64,000 nt of DNA from Xylocopa sonorina. Lineage: Eukaryota; Arthropoda; Insecta; Hymenoptera; Apidae. The stretch is taken from positions 4,092,001-4,156,000 of the forward strand of contig NC_135202.1 of NCBI RefSeq assembly GCF_050948175.1, read 5' to 3'. This document shows positions 12,000 through 24,300 of this stretch, in pieces. The notes below the pieces were generated by a model. The model made no database searches, was not told the DNA's origin, and worked only from the letters and a program-made list of their open reading frames with translations. The translations under genes were made by a program, and so were the position numbers. Positions within the stretch are counted from its first letter, which is position 1, and every line of letters starts with the position of its first letter.

Positions 12000-13270
12000 C
12001 GTGGCGCGGAACGAGAAGCCCAGGAGCCCGAGGCAAGCGCACATAGGAGGACGAGAATAGAGCCACCCTATTAACCTAATCCCTTAATTTCCCAAACGTA
12101 TATTCGACAAGTCGCGTGGACTCGCCACGATTTCAACGTTCGCCCGACAGGGTGTGTTTCCCGTCACGGTTTAACATCTAACCTCGTTACGGGAACGAGA
12201 AACAGCTACGCCCCTCGCAGTTTCTTACGTGTTAAGCGTCGAGGTCGGAGTATAGGGGGCAGCAGTGGGTGTAACGGGATCCGGTTACTGCAGGGCATCC
12301 GTGGCCACCCTTTGCGGACGGATTTACAGGCGATATTGACGCTGGTAAGATACAGGCTATCGGACGCGTGAAATTACATATCCCTCGGGACCGCCAGCTA
12401 ACTTGGGGCGGAACGCTGGGAGACGTCGGGAGCAGAGAAATTTCATCGGTAGCCCAATTCGCCGCGAACTTAATCGTGTTTATCTTTGATTTACGGGACT
12501 ACCACCTCGAACGGTGATGAGATGCTTTTCCACCGTTGTTGCGCTCAGTTGATTATACTCGTGGAGCATGTTTTACTTTTGGAATATAGGTCAGTGTTCC
12601 GTTCTTCAACATCTGAACGATATAGAGTAAAAATAATTAATAAAATTATAGAATGATTGCGTACGAGTGTAATATTAGAAATTTTTCTCGTTGAAAGTAC
12701 AAAACGCAAGTGATGACAGCTTACGAATTCTTCAAGCATAGTAGATACGTACTCGAGGAACATATATACGATTAACAGAGAGAAAAATCGCGAAAGAGGC
12801 AAAGACGAGGAAAGTGTAGCAATGGTAAAAGGCGAGTCATCGGACGTTTAAGCGTTCGTGAATTAAACTCTCGAGGAGTACCCACTGTGACACGACGATG
12901 TCGTCAAAGAACGTGTCGCAGCGCGAGGTCCAAAGAGCCGTCACTGATCGACGTGTGTGTTCCATACGTTTCCTCTCCGAATCTGAACACAAAGCGCGAG
13001 TGTCGCAGTCGCCAAAGATGAGAACGGCTCTTTCACCAATCACAGCTTGAACCTCGACTCGATTCCCGATCGCTTTGCGCGAAGCCACGCGCGTCAAAAT
13101 TGTCCGCACTTTGTTCGCGCAGTCGGAAGACAGGATGGATACCCTGTCACAGCTTATTACACGGTTACGAGGAACGAGCTTCTCACCTTTGGCGGCGGAG
13201 TGGCGAGCTTGTCGGTTTTTCGAGCTCCAGAGAGACTTGATATCAACGACTGGCGAGAATAAACTCGCTA
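12000..13270. other. GC-richer region with an AT-rich middle, no gene recognised
   Basis: Bases 12000-12540 and 12840-13270 are GC- and CpG-richer than their surroundings; 12541-12839 is AT-rich. Overlapping frames at 12837-13109 (minus) and 13047-13278 (plus, two frames) are unrecognised. A minus-strand AAAG|GTGAGA donor lies near 13187-13193, but no convincing exon accompanies it. Confidence 0.35.
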
Positions 13271-16200
13271 CCTACTGACCCTATTCTTTACTTGGGCATT
13301 CTAGTTTTAGCCTCGCCAAGAATAGGTTCTTCCTCGTTTTTACGAATGGAATTTATTCTCGTCCGGTTGTAATTTGTTCCGAGCCACTTTGCTCAATTTT
13401 TTCGACACCTTCGACGTGCAAGGATCATCGATGAAGTTATTAGGACGGGTAAATTAGATGTTTCTTAAATATAGCTTTGAAAAGAGTGAATCATGTGAAA
13501 TTTAAAACATGTCAGAATATCTTGAAAGTACTGAAATAACACATCGACTATTTTAATTATAGAGAATAGAATTATTACACAGTTCACAGATATACAAAAA
13601 AAAGATAACTAAAAGCAGATATTGTCTGTATTTTTTGGTTACCCTTTACATAAATTTGTAAATATAAGACCTCTGCAATTTTTTAACGAAACGATAAGAA
13701 AGAATATAGATAGTTACTATTAATACGAGAGGTAGTGTATATTGAATTAACCCCTTGGATCCAGCTAGTTCAATCGTGGCATTCGAATAAAATATTCACG
13801 TTACACACCTGGAATAGTAGGGCAGCAATCCAAGGCATTATTCCACTCGAAATTAACTATTCCTATATCCACTCGCCATGTACGGTGGTTTCAATGCGAG
13901 ATCCGTATTTCTAAAGCTACGATATGGTTCGAATGGATCATACCACGGCGAAACCGCTACGCTGCAAATGGTTAAACGAACCTCTTGGCTGATACGGTGG
14001 AAAATTAACAAACACAGAATCCGCACACGTTTGATGTTCCACCTCCCAGAATTCGCTGCTCCAATTTCGAAAAAGGCAGCGGGCGTTTAAACATTCCACG
14101 TGCCACAATTCAACTATCTATTATTCGAGACACAGCGAAAACTCATATTCGCATTTCTCTCATTCGGAAAATCGCTCCTTTCGGTTCAGCGTTTGAATTA
14201 CGATGATAGAAACATCCCTCGCGCGCTTGGATCCATGGCGGTCGATCAATTTCCGCTCTCCTGCAACTAACGCGAGCCACTTCAAAGCAGAAACGCGAAT
14301 CTAAAAACAAAATATAGACTGTAATATTCTATATTAATATTCCTATAAAAACATTTAGCCAGAAGCATTTTTTAATGCCACATTCAATTGAAATTAACGA
14401 CGACCAAAGAAAGTAAGCCAGATAAACGCAGAGTATAATAAATCTAGCGTGTAACGATCGAAAGCAATTTTTTTCTTCGAAGGTGTCGTTTCTGTCAATT
14501 TTCTATTTCGTACGTCTCTAGGATAGACACGACGTTGAATAGAATTCCCAAAGCAGCGGATGCAGCGGCAAAATAAGGTTAATAACACCCGATAACTTCC
14601 CCCATCGAATATAGATTTGCTCGCCAGTGGTTGCTGACGCACTTTGTTTAATAACGCCCGTGGAAGGCTTTGTTCCTGGCCAAAAGGGCAGGAAACAAGA
14701 TTCGTTTCGCCGTAGTTCGGTAGGAAAATCGATAGGAACATCCGCGACGCACAGGAACCGTGGTTGGCCTGACCATAATACCTGTACACAGCGTGCAAAT
14801 TGTGCGCGTGGTCTGCACGGAACACGGGCGCGAAACAACGAGGAAATTTTGGAAAGTTTTCAGGGCCTGGAACGTATCGTTCTTCCTTTAAACGGGGATT
14901 TTATTAGAAACGGAGCGCCGATAGAAGTTCTCACCCGGTCAGATTGTAAATCTGTTGTGTACTCGCGGCAAGAGGGATCACAGTTCGGGCAACTTCGCAA
15001 GTCCACGCGAGAACCAATCAGTTACAGTCAATTTACGTTCTAACTTGGTTTCGCTATCACCGTGTAACTTTGCTATGCGCGTGCCTGGTATTTAGTATTA
15101 CCGATCGGGCCACTTACAAACCAGGCGCAAAGCACCCTTCGTTTGCTTTTCTTTGGAACTTTCCTGAGGAAATTGAGTACGTTTGAAAGCATTTCTCGAC
15201 ACTGAACGAAGCCACCGATTCGCAGGCAGTTCAGTCAGCTAAACGGTTAGTTCAGAGGTATACACAAAATGTAAATTTTCATCTTACTTTATGCTTTAGA
15301 ATCGTCCGTTAATTCAGATTCATCCGCAGTCGAACACCCTGTATACATCGAGCAGTTGCAGATTAGTTAGTTCTATGCAATTGTTAACCATTTCCGCCAT
15401 AGAAGATTATACAAGTCAGCGTCTAGTCCAGAACTGTTACGTACACATATTGCGATTTCAGTGGATTAGCGAGATTATGGGGATTAAAACCGTTCGAGAT
15501 ACCAACTTAATCGGACTATCATTCAGCCGCTACAGTCGCGCGTATGAAATAAAGTCGTATCGCGACTTCGTACACGCGAAACCGTTTGCAAAACTACGAT
15601 TTACCCCCGTTTCGAGAGCCGCGCGTCGTAATACTGCACGCCAAATTCTGTCTGCGTATCAAGGATACAGATAGCTATCTCGTTTGTAATATAAATCCTC
15701 GTAGAGCGTCCACGAGCCGAGCGAAAGGTAAGATACAATGAAATTGGATAAAGGAGCGATGGGAAAAGTTTCTATCGGACGACCGAACGAAGCGATTTTT
15801 GAACCGCGATCCGATCAGACTCGCCGCTCTTCGATCGCTTCGGATGATGCACGGTCACCGATAAGAGAAAAGATTCACGTTTGATTTCGCCGTGTATCGT
15901 AAAACAAACTCTCTCTCTCGCTCGCAGCAACGCCGCGGGACGATCTCTTCTCGCGTGCGAATTTTCGCCGCTGGTCGTCGCGCCTTTTGTATAATTGATA
16001 GGCTATTCCTCGGGGTGCTCCTTCGGCGATGCATGGAAAACGGGAGCGTGGAAATGCAACGCTTGCTGTCGGCCGAGGAGCTGGAATTCTTAATGTTTAA
16101 AATGCGTCCCAGGTGGAAAATTTCGTCGAGTAACGAACTTCTAACCGAGCTTCTTGACTGCTGCGGTTTGGCAGAGCCGGGGATTCGCGACGCCACGGAA

Positions 16201-17850
16201 TATGGAAACGTACATAAGAAACGGGGGATAATAAAGTGATCGAATTCGAGAATACTCTCGATTGGGTATCCGACTGCGGATATACGTAAAGATTTTACAT
16301 TTGGATTCAAGCTACCGATCGCGAATCAAATTTTTAATAAAAATCGAAAATGACGTTCTTCGAACACTTTAGAATTCACAAATCTCTTTCAAATGTATGT
16401 GATTATATTAATTTAATTTTTAAATAGAAAATACGTTTCTGAATTTAAAAATGTAACGCAAGAAAAATTAACGTTTCCAGCAAGATAACACTTGTACACG
16501 TAACAATAATAACCGCGCGATCTCATTAGGCGGAGAGAAGAAAAAAGTAGAGGCGGAGGTGAGGGGAGTAAAAAAAAGGAGAACGAGGTAAGTGTAGTAC
16601 GTCGCAGTGCGCAAAAAATAGGAACTGATTAGCGTGCCACAATTCAAAAAGTTCGTCCTAAGAGCCCAGGCCTGGATCGTTGGCACGAAATCATGGCGTG
16701 CCGTGCAAAACTTCACGAAGAGTCCTACTCTGATTGGCCTTGCGCCAGCCGTATATCCCCTGGGGGATCACCGGGGCTGAAGAATGTTTTCGGAAAATTA
16801 CGTTAAAAATGTATATAACGCGTCTTGGCTCCCACGCGAATCGTGAATCGTTTAACCAGAGTCGATCGAATCCTGCTTTCGATGAGCAATCGACACTGTG
16901 ATCAGACTAATTGTAACACTGTACATTTTTATTTATTCCCTGAATTCTTCTAAGCTGATTAAATTTTCTCCGCGAAAGAGAAGTTATTTTGATCTGTACG
17001 TCACCTGAAAATTGTGTTAATTTGAAAAGGAGATTTTATAACGCACGATTTTAATAGCCTGAGAAAAAGTGTGTCATTTAGAACTAAATTAGTTCAGATT
17101 TATTCATTTAAAAATAGTCGACGTTAGATTGAACTAATTTTCTTGTTCCCTTCCATTCGTTTTCTTATTTTTATTTTCAACTTCTTTCCCCTTTTAAACA
17201 CGTTCCTCTCGCACCTCCTCATGGCATTTGCATCTAATTATAACGCATAAAAGAGACAAGACCAATCCCGTTTCCTTGGCAATTTTCTCAGTCACGTGAT
17301 CTTATTTCCACGAAAGTGTCGATCCAGCCAATCGTCATTTCCACGTCAACGTCCAGTTCGTAATTTCCGCAACGTTCGCCCCACGCGAAAAAGAAGAACA
17401 AGGGCACGTTCGCTGATAACACGAGGAGGAATCTAGCGAAATATCGGCTGTACGTTGTTCCGTGGAGCAAATAAATGCTTCTGAACCTTAAGTATAATAT
17501 AAATATCTCTCGCTCGTGATCGAAGGAGGAAACTGACCCTTTTTTATCCTACGTTAAGTTCGCAATATCGCATAGACGTGCTGCGTTTGCCAACAAAATT
17601 CTCCCGAGGAATTTATCGGAAATAGTATCGTAAAAGTATGACGTACACTTGCCATGCTATTATGAATGCAGCAGAGTTCCCGTACTCGCAGTAAGATTGT
17701 TTATCGTGAATTCGTTCCGCTTCTCCTACGCGAAATACATACGTCTGATTAAATGGACGCAATAAAGCTCTCCTCCTTCCTGCATCTAAACGTACATCCT
17801 TGCGATATGATTTTTAGATCGCGACAGTAACAATAAATAAACATAAGAGG
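13271..17850. other. Non-coding sequence with GC-richer patches
   Basis: GC-richer patches at 14600-15060 and 15540-16240 hold overlapping frames on both strands (for example 14394-14825 minus, 14627-15043 plus, 15855-16310 minus, 15892-16239 plus). None resembles a known protein. An aacaccctgta motif lies at 15333-15343. The remainder is AT-rich. Confidence 0.35.
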
Positions 17851-17998
17851 GTATTGGTAGAAACTTTTCATTTCTACTGCATTGATTGAGAAATAAATAA
17901 TTTTTTAGTGAAAATTCCAGATTCGAGAATACTCTTTTTGTCCAAAAAATTGGTGGTTTAGTTAAAATTTCAGATTTCGAAATCACTTCTACCAATAC
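17851..17998. repeat. Short inverted-repeat element, 12-base perfect arms
   Basis: GTATTGGTAGAA at 17851-17862 recurs as its exact complement at 17987-17998. Inside, two similar direct segments start near 17908 and 17961 (gtgaaaattccagattcgag and gttaaaatttcagatttcga). The size and arms suit a small non-autonomous transposon or a fold-back, but no target-site duplication is visible. Confidence 0.4.
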
Positions 17999-18119
17999 TG
18001 TCTGATCATGACAGAAAATTTCGTGCGTCGAATGTAAAAAAAAAAATAGGTGACATATTGCGGATGCCATTAAATAGTAATCCCCAGCAACCAAAGTTTA
18101 AAGTCCGTATCCACGAGAG

Positions 18120-18560
18120 AGCCAACGGTGCTGTGCTCGACGAAACGTACGAATGGGCGGGAAAAAAGCAGCGACGCGTAGGGGCGCAAAAATCGCGTCG
18201 CGCCTAATATTTCAGCGAGGCAAATCGCGTTTCATTTCGCGAATTACAATACGCAAAACCTGCCGACCGTCCGGCCCCCGATTTAGCATCCCCTTCTGCT
18301 CGTCACGCGCAGCGGTTACATCGTTTGTCAGCCGCGATTCAACGCGCGCGCAACAGTTTCAGCTTTCGGCCCTGGTCGAGATGAAAGGGCGCGCCAAGCG
18401 TTCCTTCCATTCGCCTTCGTTACTTTGTCCCCGTGGCCGGCCATTCAAGACGCGCGATTGTCCACGACGAACGGCGGCAAATTGAAGAGGAAAAGGCGCG
18501 GGATTGCCGGGCGGGTGAGTCCGCGCGGAAGTTCGAAACTTCGAATCAGGCAATGCTGGA
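18120..18560. other. CpG-rich block
   Basis: Dense CpG (gcgacgcgtaggggcgc and similar) with frames open on both strands (18153-18485 plus, 18359-18553 minus). The peptides are Arg-rich and unrecognised. This could be regulatory DNA or an untranslated exon. Confidence 0.35.
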
Positions 18561-18911
18561 GGATTAAATGCGAGCGCTGACTGAAATGGAATGGCTCATT
18601 TGCGGAGATGGGATCCAGCTTAATATTAATACTTACAAATTGCAGTTAACGCCAATTCGAGTTCGAGCGTTGCTCGTGGAAAGCCATATTTAATTGAATC
18701 CACTCGAATCTCGTTTGAAACTTTAAGATGTATATCTTTTTGATTCGAGTTCAGTAAAGAAATAGCAAAATTCGTTTATGTTTCTATAAAGAAACAAACA
18801 TTTTACTCACATCGAATTGTGTCTTGTCATATTCTTTTGAGAAACAGATGATTTGGGAAATGTCTGCATCGATTAACGAAGTAGTAGTTGCAGGTATATT
18901 TTTGCGCTCTA

Positions 18912-19080
18912 CTTGCTCCGATCGTTGCCAATAATACACGCATCTGAAGATTTGCCTTAAGGTATATCAGATTCCGGATCCATGATACCCGTGGAATGGC
19001 TAATTGACTAATTAGTCGCGGCAACGGAACGGAACAGATGTTTCCAAGTCCAACTGTACACAGATTACCAGAGTTCACGT
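18912..19080. repeat. Dispersed repeat, copy 2 (copy 1 at 9965-10138)
   Basis: It aligns in direct orientation with the copy 8.95 kb to the left. The 24-base core identical to copy 1 is at 18994-19017. On the minus strand it lies in an open frame that runs through 18827-19108 and shares most residues of the core segment with copy 1. Confidence 0.8.
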
Positions 19081-22000
19081 GCTCTGTAGTACTTCCAGAG
19101 TCCTCCATCCGTCCGTATCCGCACTAATAGGAAGACATGTATGTTTGCATAAAGGAATATTCGTAGATATAACAATCAAGTAATTTTCCAGTAAATACCC
19201 ATCGTTTACCTATTTTATTTAAATGGAATTGCATTATTTGTATAGAATCCTGTACTCCCTTGGGTTCCACACGTCTTAATGTTATAAAAATTTGAATATA
19301 AACAGAGGATATGGAATCTAAATCAACACTATAATGGAATATTTTATTAATAGAAATTAAAATATTTCATTAATATTCTTTTTAACATCAATGATAAAAA
19401 CGCTTGTTCTTGATTTCTTCTGTAACTAATTGTTATGCAATGCCAAAATGGGACTATCGAAGTTGCGCTTCTGTCAATTCCGATCGAAACACCCTGCTTA
19501 CAGTGTCATTCAACCGGCAACGCTACGCGTCACCTCTTCAAAAAGTGATCCACCGTCCAAAGCGAAGTTTAACCAGCTGGCACGATTATGCAGCCACGCA
19601 CTTTCCGCCTTAGAATCGCTTAGTCGTTTTTAATCTGATTTCTAAAGTGAGACGCGGGCCTCCGTGGAATCCGCTGGCGAACGCGAAACCAGGCGTCGCG
19701 CGAGCTACCCCTTGGGAAGAGGTGAAAGCCGCGCGTGAAAAGGACACGCTGAAAGCTCGTCCGATTTTTTAGATATTAATTTCTTCAATTGAAAACGTTA
19801 TTTCTCGCCACGATGAATATTCCTCGCTCTGTTAATCGGTCTTTTTTCTCATTACCGCAAGAGACGTCGTTGGTGGAGTAATGAGAGGTGAGATTATTAT
19901 CAAACGGTTCGAGGGGAAATTGAACAGTTTTTCTCTTTTATTATAATGATTGTGCTTTTGGGAACGATGGTGCTGCTATAACCTTCCGTGTTCTTTCTTA
20001 CTTTACTTTAAAAAAAAAAAATTTCGCGTATAATTATGCACGTTTTAAATGTATTCTCTACAATTTATAAAACGTGAACAAAGTACGTGTGTGAAAAAAT
20101 TGATATACAGACAGTAACAGAATAGAACGTTTCAGAACACTTCATGTTTAATCAAACTGTTATACGTATAGAAATTATTATTAAGTATAATTCAGGTTAT
20201 GAAAATTGCTCTCCGCGCACCGTGAAACGTTATTTCTATTCCGAGGAAGAAATTTTTGAGAGCACCAGGTAGAATTCACGGCGAATAAGATCGTAGAAAC
20301 GATCGAGCATTTTTATTCACCGATTATTTCATCCCCTGGATAAAATCCGTTCTTCTTCCTGCGGCGTCGACTTCCTTCCCATGGCCAGCAAGTAGTAACG
20401 TTCCTCTTTTCACCGACACGCATCCCTTCCTCGCCACTATTCCCAGACCGCCCCATCGAGCTCGTAAACTCGCGCTGTAACCGCTCCAAAGGAATTCCGA
20501 TATTGGACACGATTGATAGCTCGACAAATTTTTAACCAACATCCCTCGTTCAGTTGAGTTGAGCGTAATTACTCTCACGTTTATGAGGACTTTTAATTTG
20601 CCAATTTCAGGAAATCAGTTTTTTTTTTATATTAATTAGGTAAAAATACTTCTCCGCTGGTTATTACTGGTTTCTACCTTTGAAATTATCATAGTTCTCA
20701 AATGTTAATAATATCTAAGGTAATAAATTTATAGAGATTATTACTTTATAAATAATAGATAGAGATTATTATTTTAATAGATTATTTATAGCGTTCTTTG
20801 CATTGGTCAGCAACATTTCTTGCAGATATCTTCTGATTTTCATAGACTACTTCCAAGCAAAGATTTCAGAAACGAGGTAACGCGTGTCGAAAGAATTCTT
20901 TGAAAGTCGAGGAGGGTGAAGGAGCAGAGAAAAACTGCTCGTTATTGTTATAGAACTTACTGATACAATTTATATGAGATAGCCTATTTCACGCAGCCAA
21001 TTATCTTCATTGTCATTATGGAAACGAAGAAATACTCCGGGGAAAAGTTGGGAAACTTCTGGGATGGAAATGAAACGCGGACAAACGTGTTTCTTCTTTC
21101 ATACGAAGAAGTCAGCCATACTATAAGTAACGCAGATAAAGTGTATAAAAAAAGAGAATGAAAGTAACGCTTGTAAAAATTATCATTACTTCCTTAAAAT
21201 TGTGTTATTTTCTGTATTTATAAAAGAGTGTAAAAAACAATTCTCTGTGGTTAGAAAATATGATATAGAACTATTCGCTTCGACTTCTATAATTTTAAAT
21301 AAATTTTGCGTCATAATTATTTAGCAGAATGGCCAATATCATATATATTCAATTGATCAGTGTCATAAATACCAATGTCATAAATATTAAATTCATTCAT
21401 GGCAACATTTGCAGTATAATAGTTTCCAATAAAGTTAGCTAAACGCGAACACATAAATTTAACGCCAACGACTGTGACTTCTCGTTGTTTCTGCGAAGAA
21501 GTTGGGTAAACCTGGTAGCTCGACAAGAAGAAGGAGAAGAGTGTTCACCGTTATTTATTGGTACCACTCACGCAACGCATTCTTCCCTTTTTGTATCGGG
21601 TATAATACGGCCATACCTCTAATCAAAGTTTCACAGTATCAATTTTATTATTTTGCAAGTTCGTCAGATAATCTACCATAAATTATTGATGTAAATTTTG
21701 TATGTTACTTTAATTTCTATGAAGTTTATTACGATCTTGCAGTGGTTGATAAGATCCGAACGTGCTCCAACGTCTCAGTCTTTCGTTATTACGTTATATT
21801 GCCTCTGGCAAAGTAAACGAAGATGCAGTAACAAGGTTCAATTACGAATTTATCAAGTCTATAGGTCGCAAATACATATATATAAAAGCTACTCGGATCT
21901 CTTTAAAATACATTAAATATTCTAACGATCTCCATAAACATAACGCACGCCATTTCAACGCCTTAACACTAGAATTAAAAAAGTTTTGTTTGGAACTTTA

Positions 22001-22619
22001 CATTCTGTCATTTAATTTCAATTTCAAAGCAAGGAAATCCTCAAAATTCTCCTCGATGCGAAAGTTTTCTATTCAACTACATCGAGTCCCAAGGCTACAG
22101 AAAAGACTTCATCTGTTGGTAAAATGAAACAGTACCATTTTTGGAATAGCAGTTCGATCCGTTTCTGGATTACGAACTTTCCCCAAGAACTTGCATAGCT
22201 GGAATTTGACAGCCAACTTCCACTGCTTAGAAAACTATTCCTGCTACGCCCTCCCGAGGGTCTTTGTCGAATAAGTACAAATAGTAAGACGTGTAATTTA
22301 TGAATGGATTCTCTGGAATAATAAAGGAATTTCAGGGATCCGTAAATGTCGCGTTACAATTTTTTAATCGTCTTGTTCTACCATCAATTCCAGTATTAAT
22401 GTGTAACTCGTTATTTTTCGAAATAGAAATCAAATTTGCTCGAAATATCGAATCGAGCTTTAAATTTCTCAATTTAAAGGACAAAACGATTCACTCAAAT
22501 TATCATTTTGCAAATTCGTAGACAGATACTGTCCAAAAATTAATAGTTTAATGATAAATGATGTTGAAATTTAATTATTCGTGGGCGTAGCAGAGTGATA
22601 GTACGTAGATGGCGTAGAA
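19081..22619. other. Mainly AT-rich non-coding sequence
   Basis: There is a small GC-richer patch at 19430-19770 and short local repeats such as atagagattatta near 20733-20780 and gtcataaatа-type copies near 21360-21390. Frames at 20324-20578, 21762-22127 and 22300-22521 are unrecognised. Confidence 0.35.
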
Positions 22620-23040
22620 TTGATAAAGAGAGCGAAAATGGCACTCTTAAGGTCACAAGAAGAGAAAAAGCTGTTCGAAGAACGCGCAGAGTAACTTGGC
22701 GACGGTGAGAAAGCAATAAGCAGTGAAAACGAAAATGCGCGGGAGAACTCGCGGTGGCTGAGAAAAGGTAATAAAAGGGTGAAAGTTCCAGGACTGGAGA
22801 GGAGCCGGTCAACAAGCATGAATGAATGCGAGAGTCGGCGCAAAGGGAACCTTGAAAGAAACATCAGAGGACAGGAAGTGCGGGAAAAGCCGAAAGAAAA
22901 GCGAAAGTTAAAGAAGCACAGAGACGTACGGGAACATAGTTGGAGCCCGTGCAGGACGAGGCGTCAAATGCAGATGAAAACTGACCGGGTCGCGTGAGAA
23001 AATGTAGCCAGAGAGCGGACGAGAAAGCTGAGGGAAGCGA
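22620..23040. other. Purine-rich tract on the plus strand
   Basis: Over about 420 bases the plus strand is dominated by A and G (agagcgaaaatgg, agaagagaaaaag, gaaagaaaagcgaaag). The frame at 22779-22997 is accordingly rich in Lys, Arg and Glu and is low-complexity, not a recognised protein. Unlike an ordinary simple repeat it has no fixed unit. Confidence 0.6.
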
Positions 23041-23587
23041 AAATTAAAAATTCGAGACGAAAGGTATGTGTTGTTAGCGTCGTCGCTGTTACACTTGAAA
23101 GCATTTAACCATATAAGCTTACAAAGCCTGTTTGAACAGACTTGCACGTACATGTGACACTTCAAACTGTTTTTCGTGTGTGTATTTGGATCTGCGTGGC
23201 TGTTAAATCCAATTATATTTTCCTATAATAATCAGCCATCAGCACAAAGTCAGCAATAATTTTTCTTGTCTTAATTAATCTTACAGCTATTATTCAGAAA
23301 TACATAATATACTTCAATTATTGATTATAATTTTCCCTAGAAACTTGACATAACATGGGTGCAATTATGAATACAAAAAGCACACACACGCAGAATTGAA
23401 AAACAACACGATTACAAACTCAAATATCGCTAAGCAGTTCAGTTTACAAATAAATATAGATGTGGACTATCGTAGGTATTACACGTTATTAGTACATATA
23501 ATGGCAGCATAAAGTACCTGACCAAACAAAACAGAAGTTCTCAACGAGCAGAACTAAGCAAACAACCGAGGAGCCTAGCAACCGTAC
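23041..23587. other. AT-rich non-coding stretch
   Basis: Nothing recognised. A short CA-type stretch (cacacacacg) lies near 23380. Confidence 0.4.
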
Positions 23588-23640
23588 ACCAATCCGCACC
23601 CCTATAAAGACTTTCACACAGGGTGCTGATATCTGCGTGC
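23588..23640 (+). promoter_or_regulatory. Possible core promoter (CCAAT- and TATA-like)
   Basis: CCAAT at 23588-23592 is followed by CTATAAAG at 23602-23609 on the plus strand, just before a CpG-rich block. No clear initiator is seen at the expected distance and no plus-strand gene follows, so this may be chance. Confidence 0.2.
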
Positions 23641-24300
23641 TCTCATCAATCTAATTGGCTGCGAAAGCAGAATCGACACATTATAATTGGTCGATCGATG
23701 GCTGAAGATATCTTACGAGTCCCCTATATCTACCATCGTTCGACCCTAATACCACTCTGCAACTTTAGTTTCGCCTATCATCAGCCACCCGCTGGAATGC
23801 ACCCCCTCCTCCGAAGGTGACGCGCAGCGCGTCGAGGAGAGAACTCGTGGACCAAATAAGCCGAATGAAATTAAGCGACGTCTCGCTTTCAGTGCAGGCG
23901 CGACAACGCTATTTGTAAACTGAGAACGAAGAAGACGGCATTGTTCCATCGGGTCAGCCAGCGTCCATCGGCCGAAACAGAGGCACGGGAGCCTATCGCT
24001 TTCAACGTCGTCGTCGTCGTCGTCGTCGTCGTCGCAATTGTACTCACCGCGACGCGACAATGGAGATTTAGGAATGCGAGCTCGGCTAAACAATGGAACT
24101 TCACGAGAACCTAAATCCGTCACAATGGACGCGGATGGTTCTTGCCGAGTGCGTGCGACGATCGATATTTTAGGGTGCCGCCGCGACGACCTTGCGCCGC
24201 GAACCTGCTCCTCCTGGTTTCGCAGCCCGCTGACCGGAAGTGCAGTCTTAAGAAAGTGGCGACGGGTCTGGTCTCGACTTTTCAGCCAGTTCACGTACTA
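23641..24300. other. CpG-rich block, possibly holding a minus-strand 5' exon
   Basis: CpG is dense. A minus-strand frame covers 23746-24294 but has no ATG start. A good minus-strand donor (CGCG|GTGAGTAC, near 24046) would end an exon reaching rightward into this block. The translated part upstream of the donor is Arg-rich and unrecognised, so an untranslated first exon is as likely as a coding one. The run of Asp codons past the donor is just the CGT microsatellite read on the minus strand. Confidence 0.25.
24006..24034. repeat. CGT microsatellite, 9.7 units
   Basis: An uninterrupted CGT run. Confidence 0.97.

Noticed and set aside
15119..15241. Minus-strand candidate exon with a GTAAGT donor
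   Set aside because: Joined in phase to the CUB exon it gives no CUB-like sequence, and its acceptor is poor.
23746..24294. 182-codon minus frame with a run of nine Asp codons
   Set aside because: The Asp run is a CGT microsatellite read on the minus strand, there is no ATG start, and a strong donor cuts the frame.
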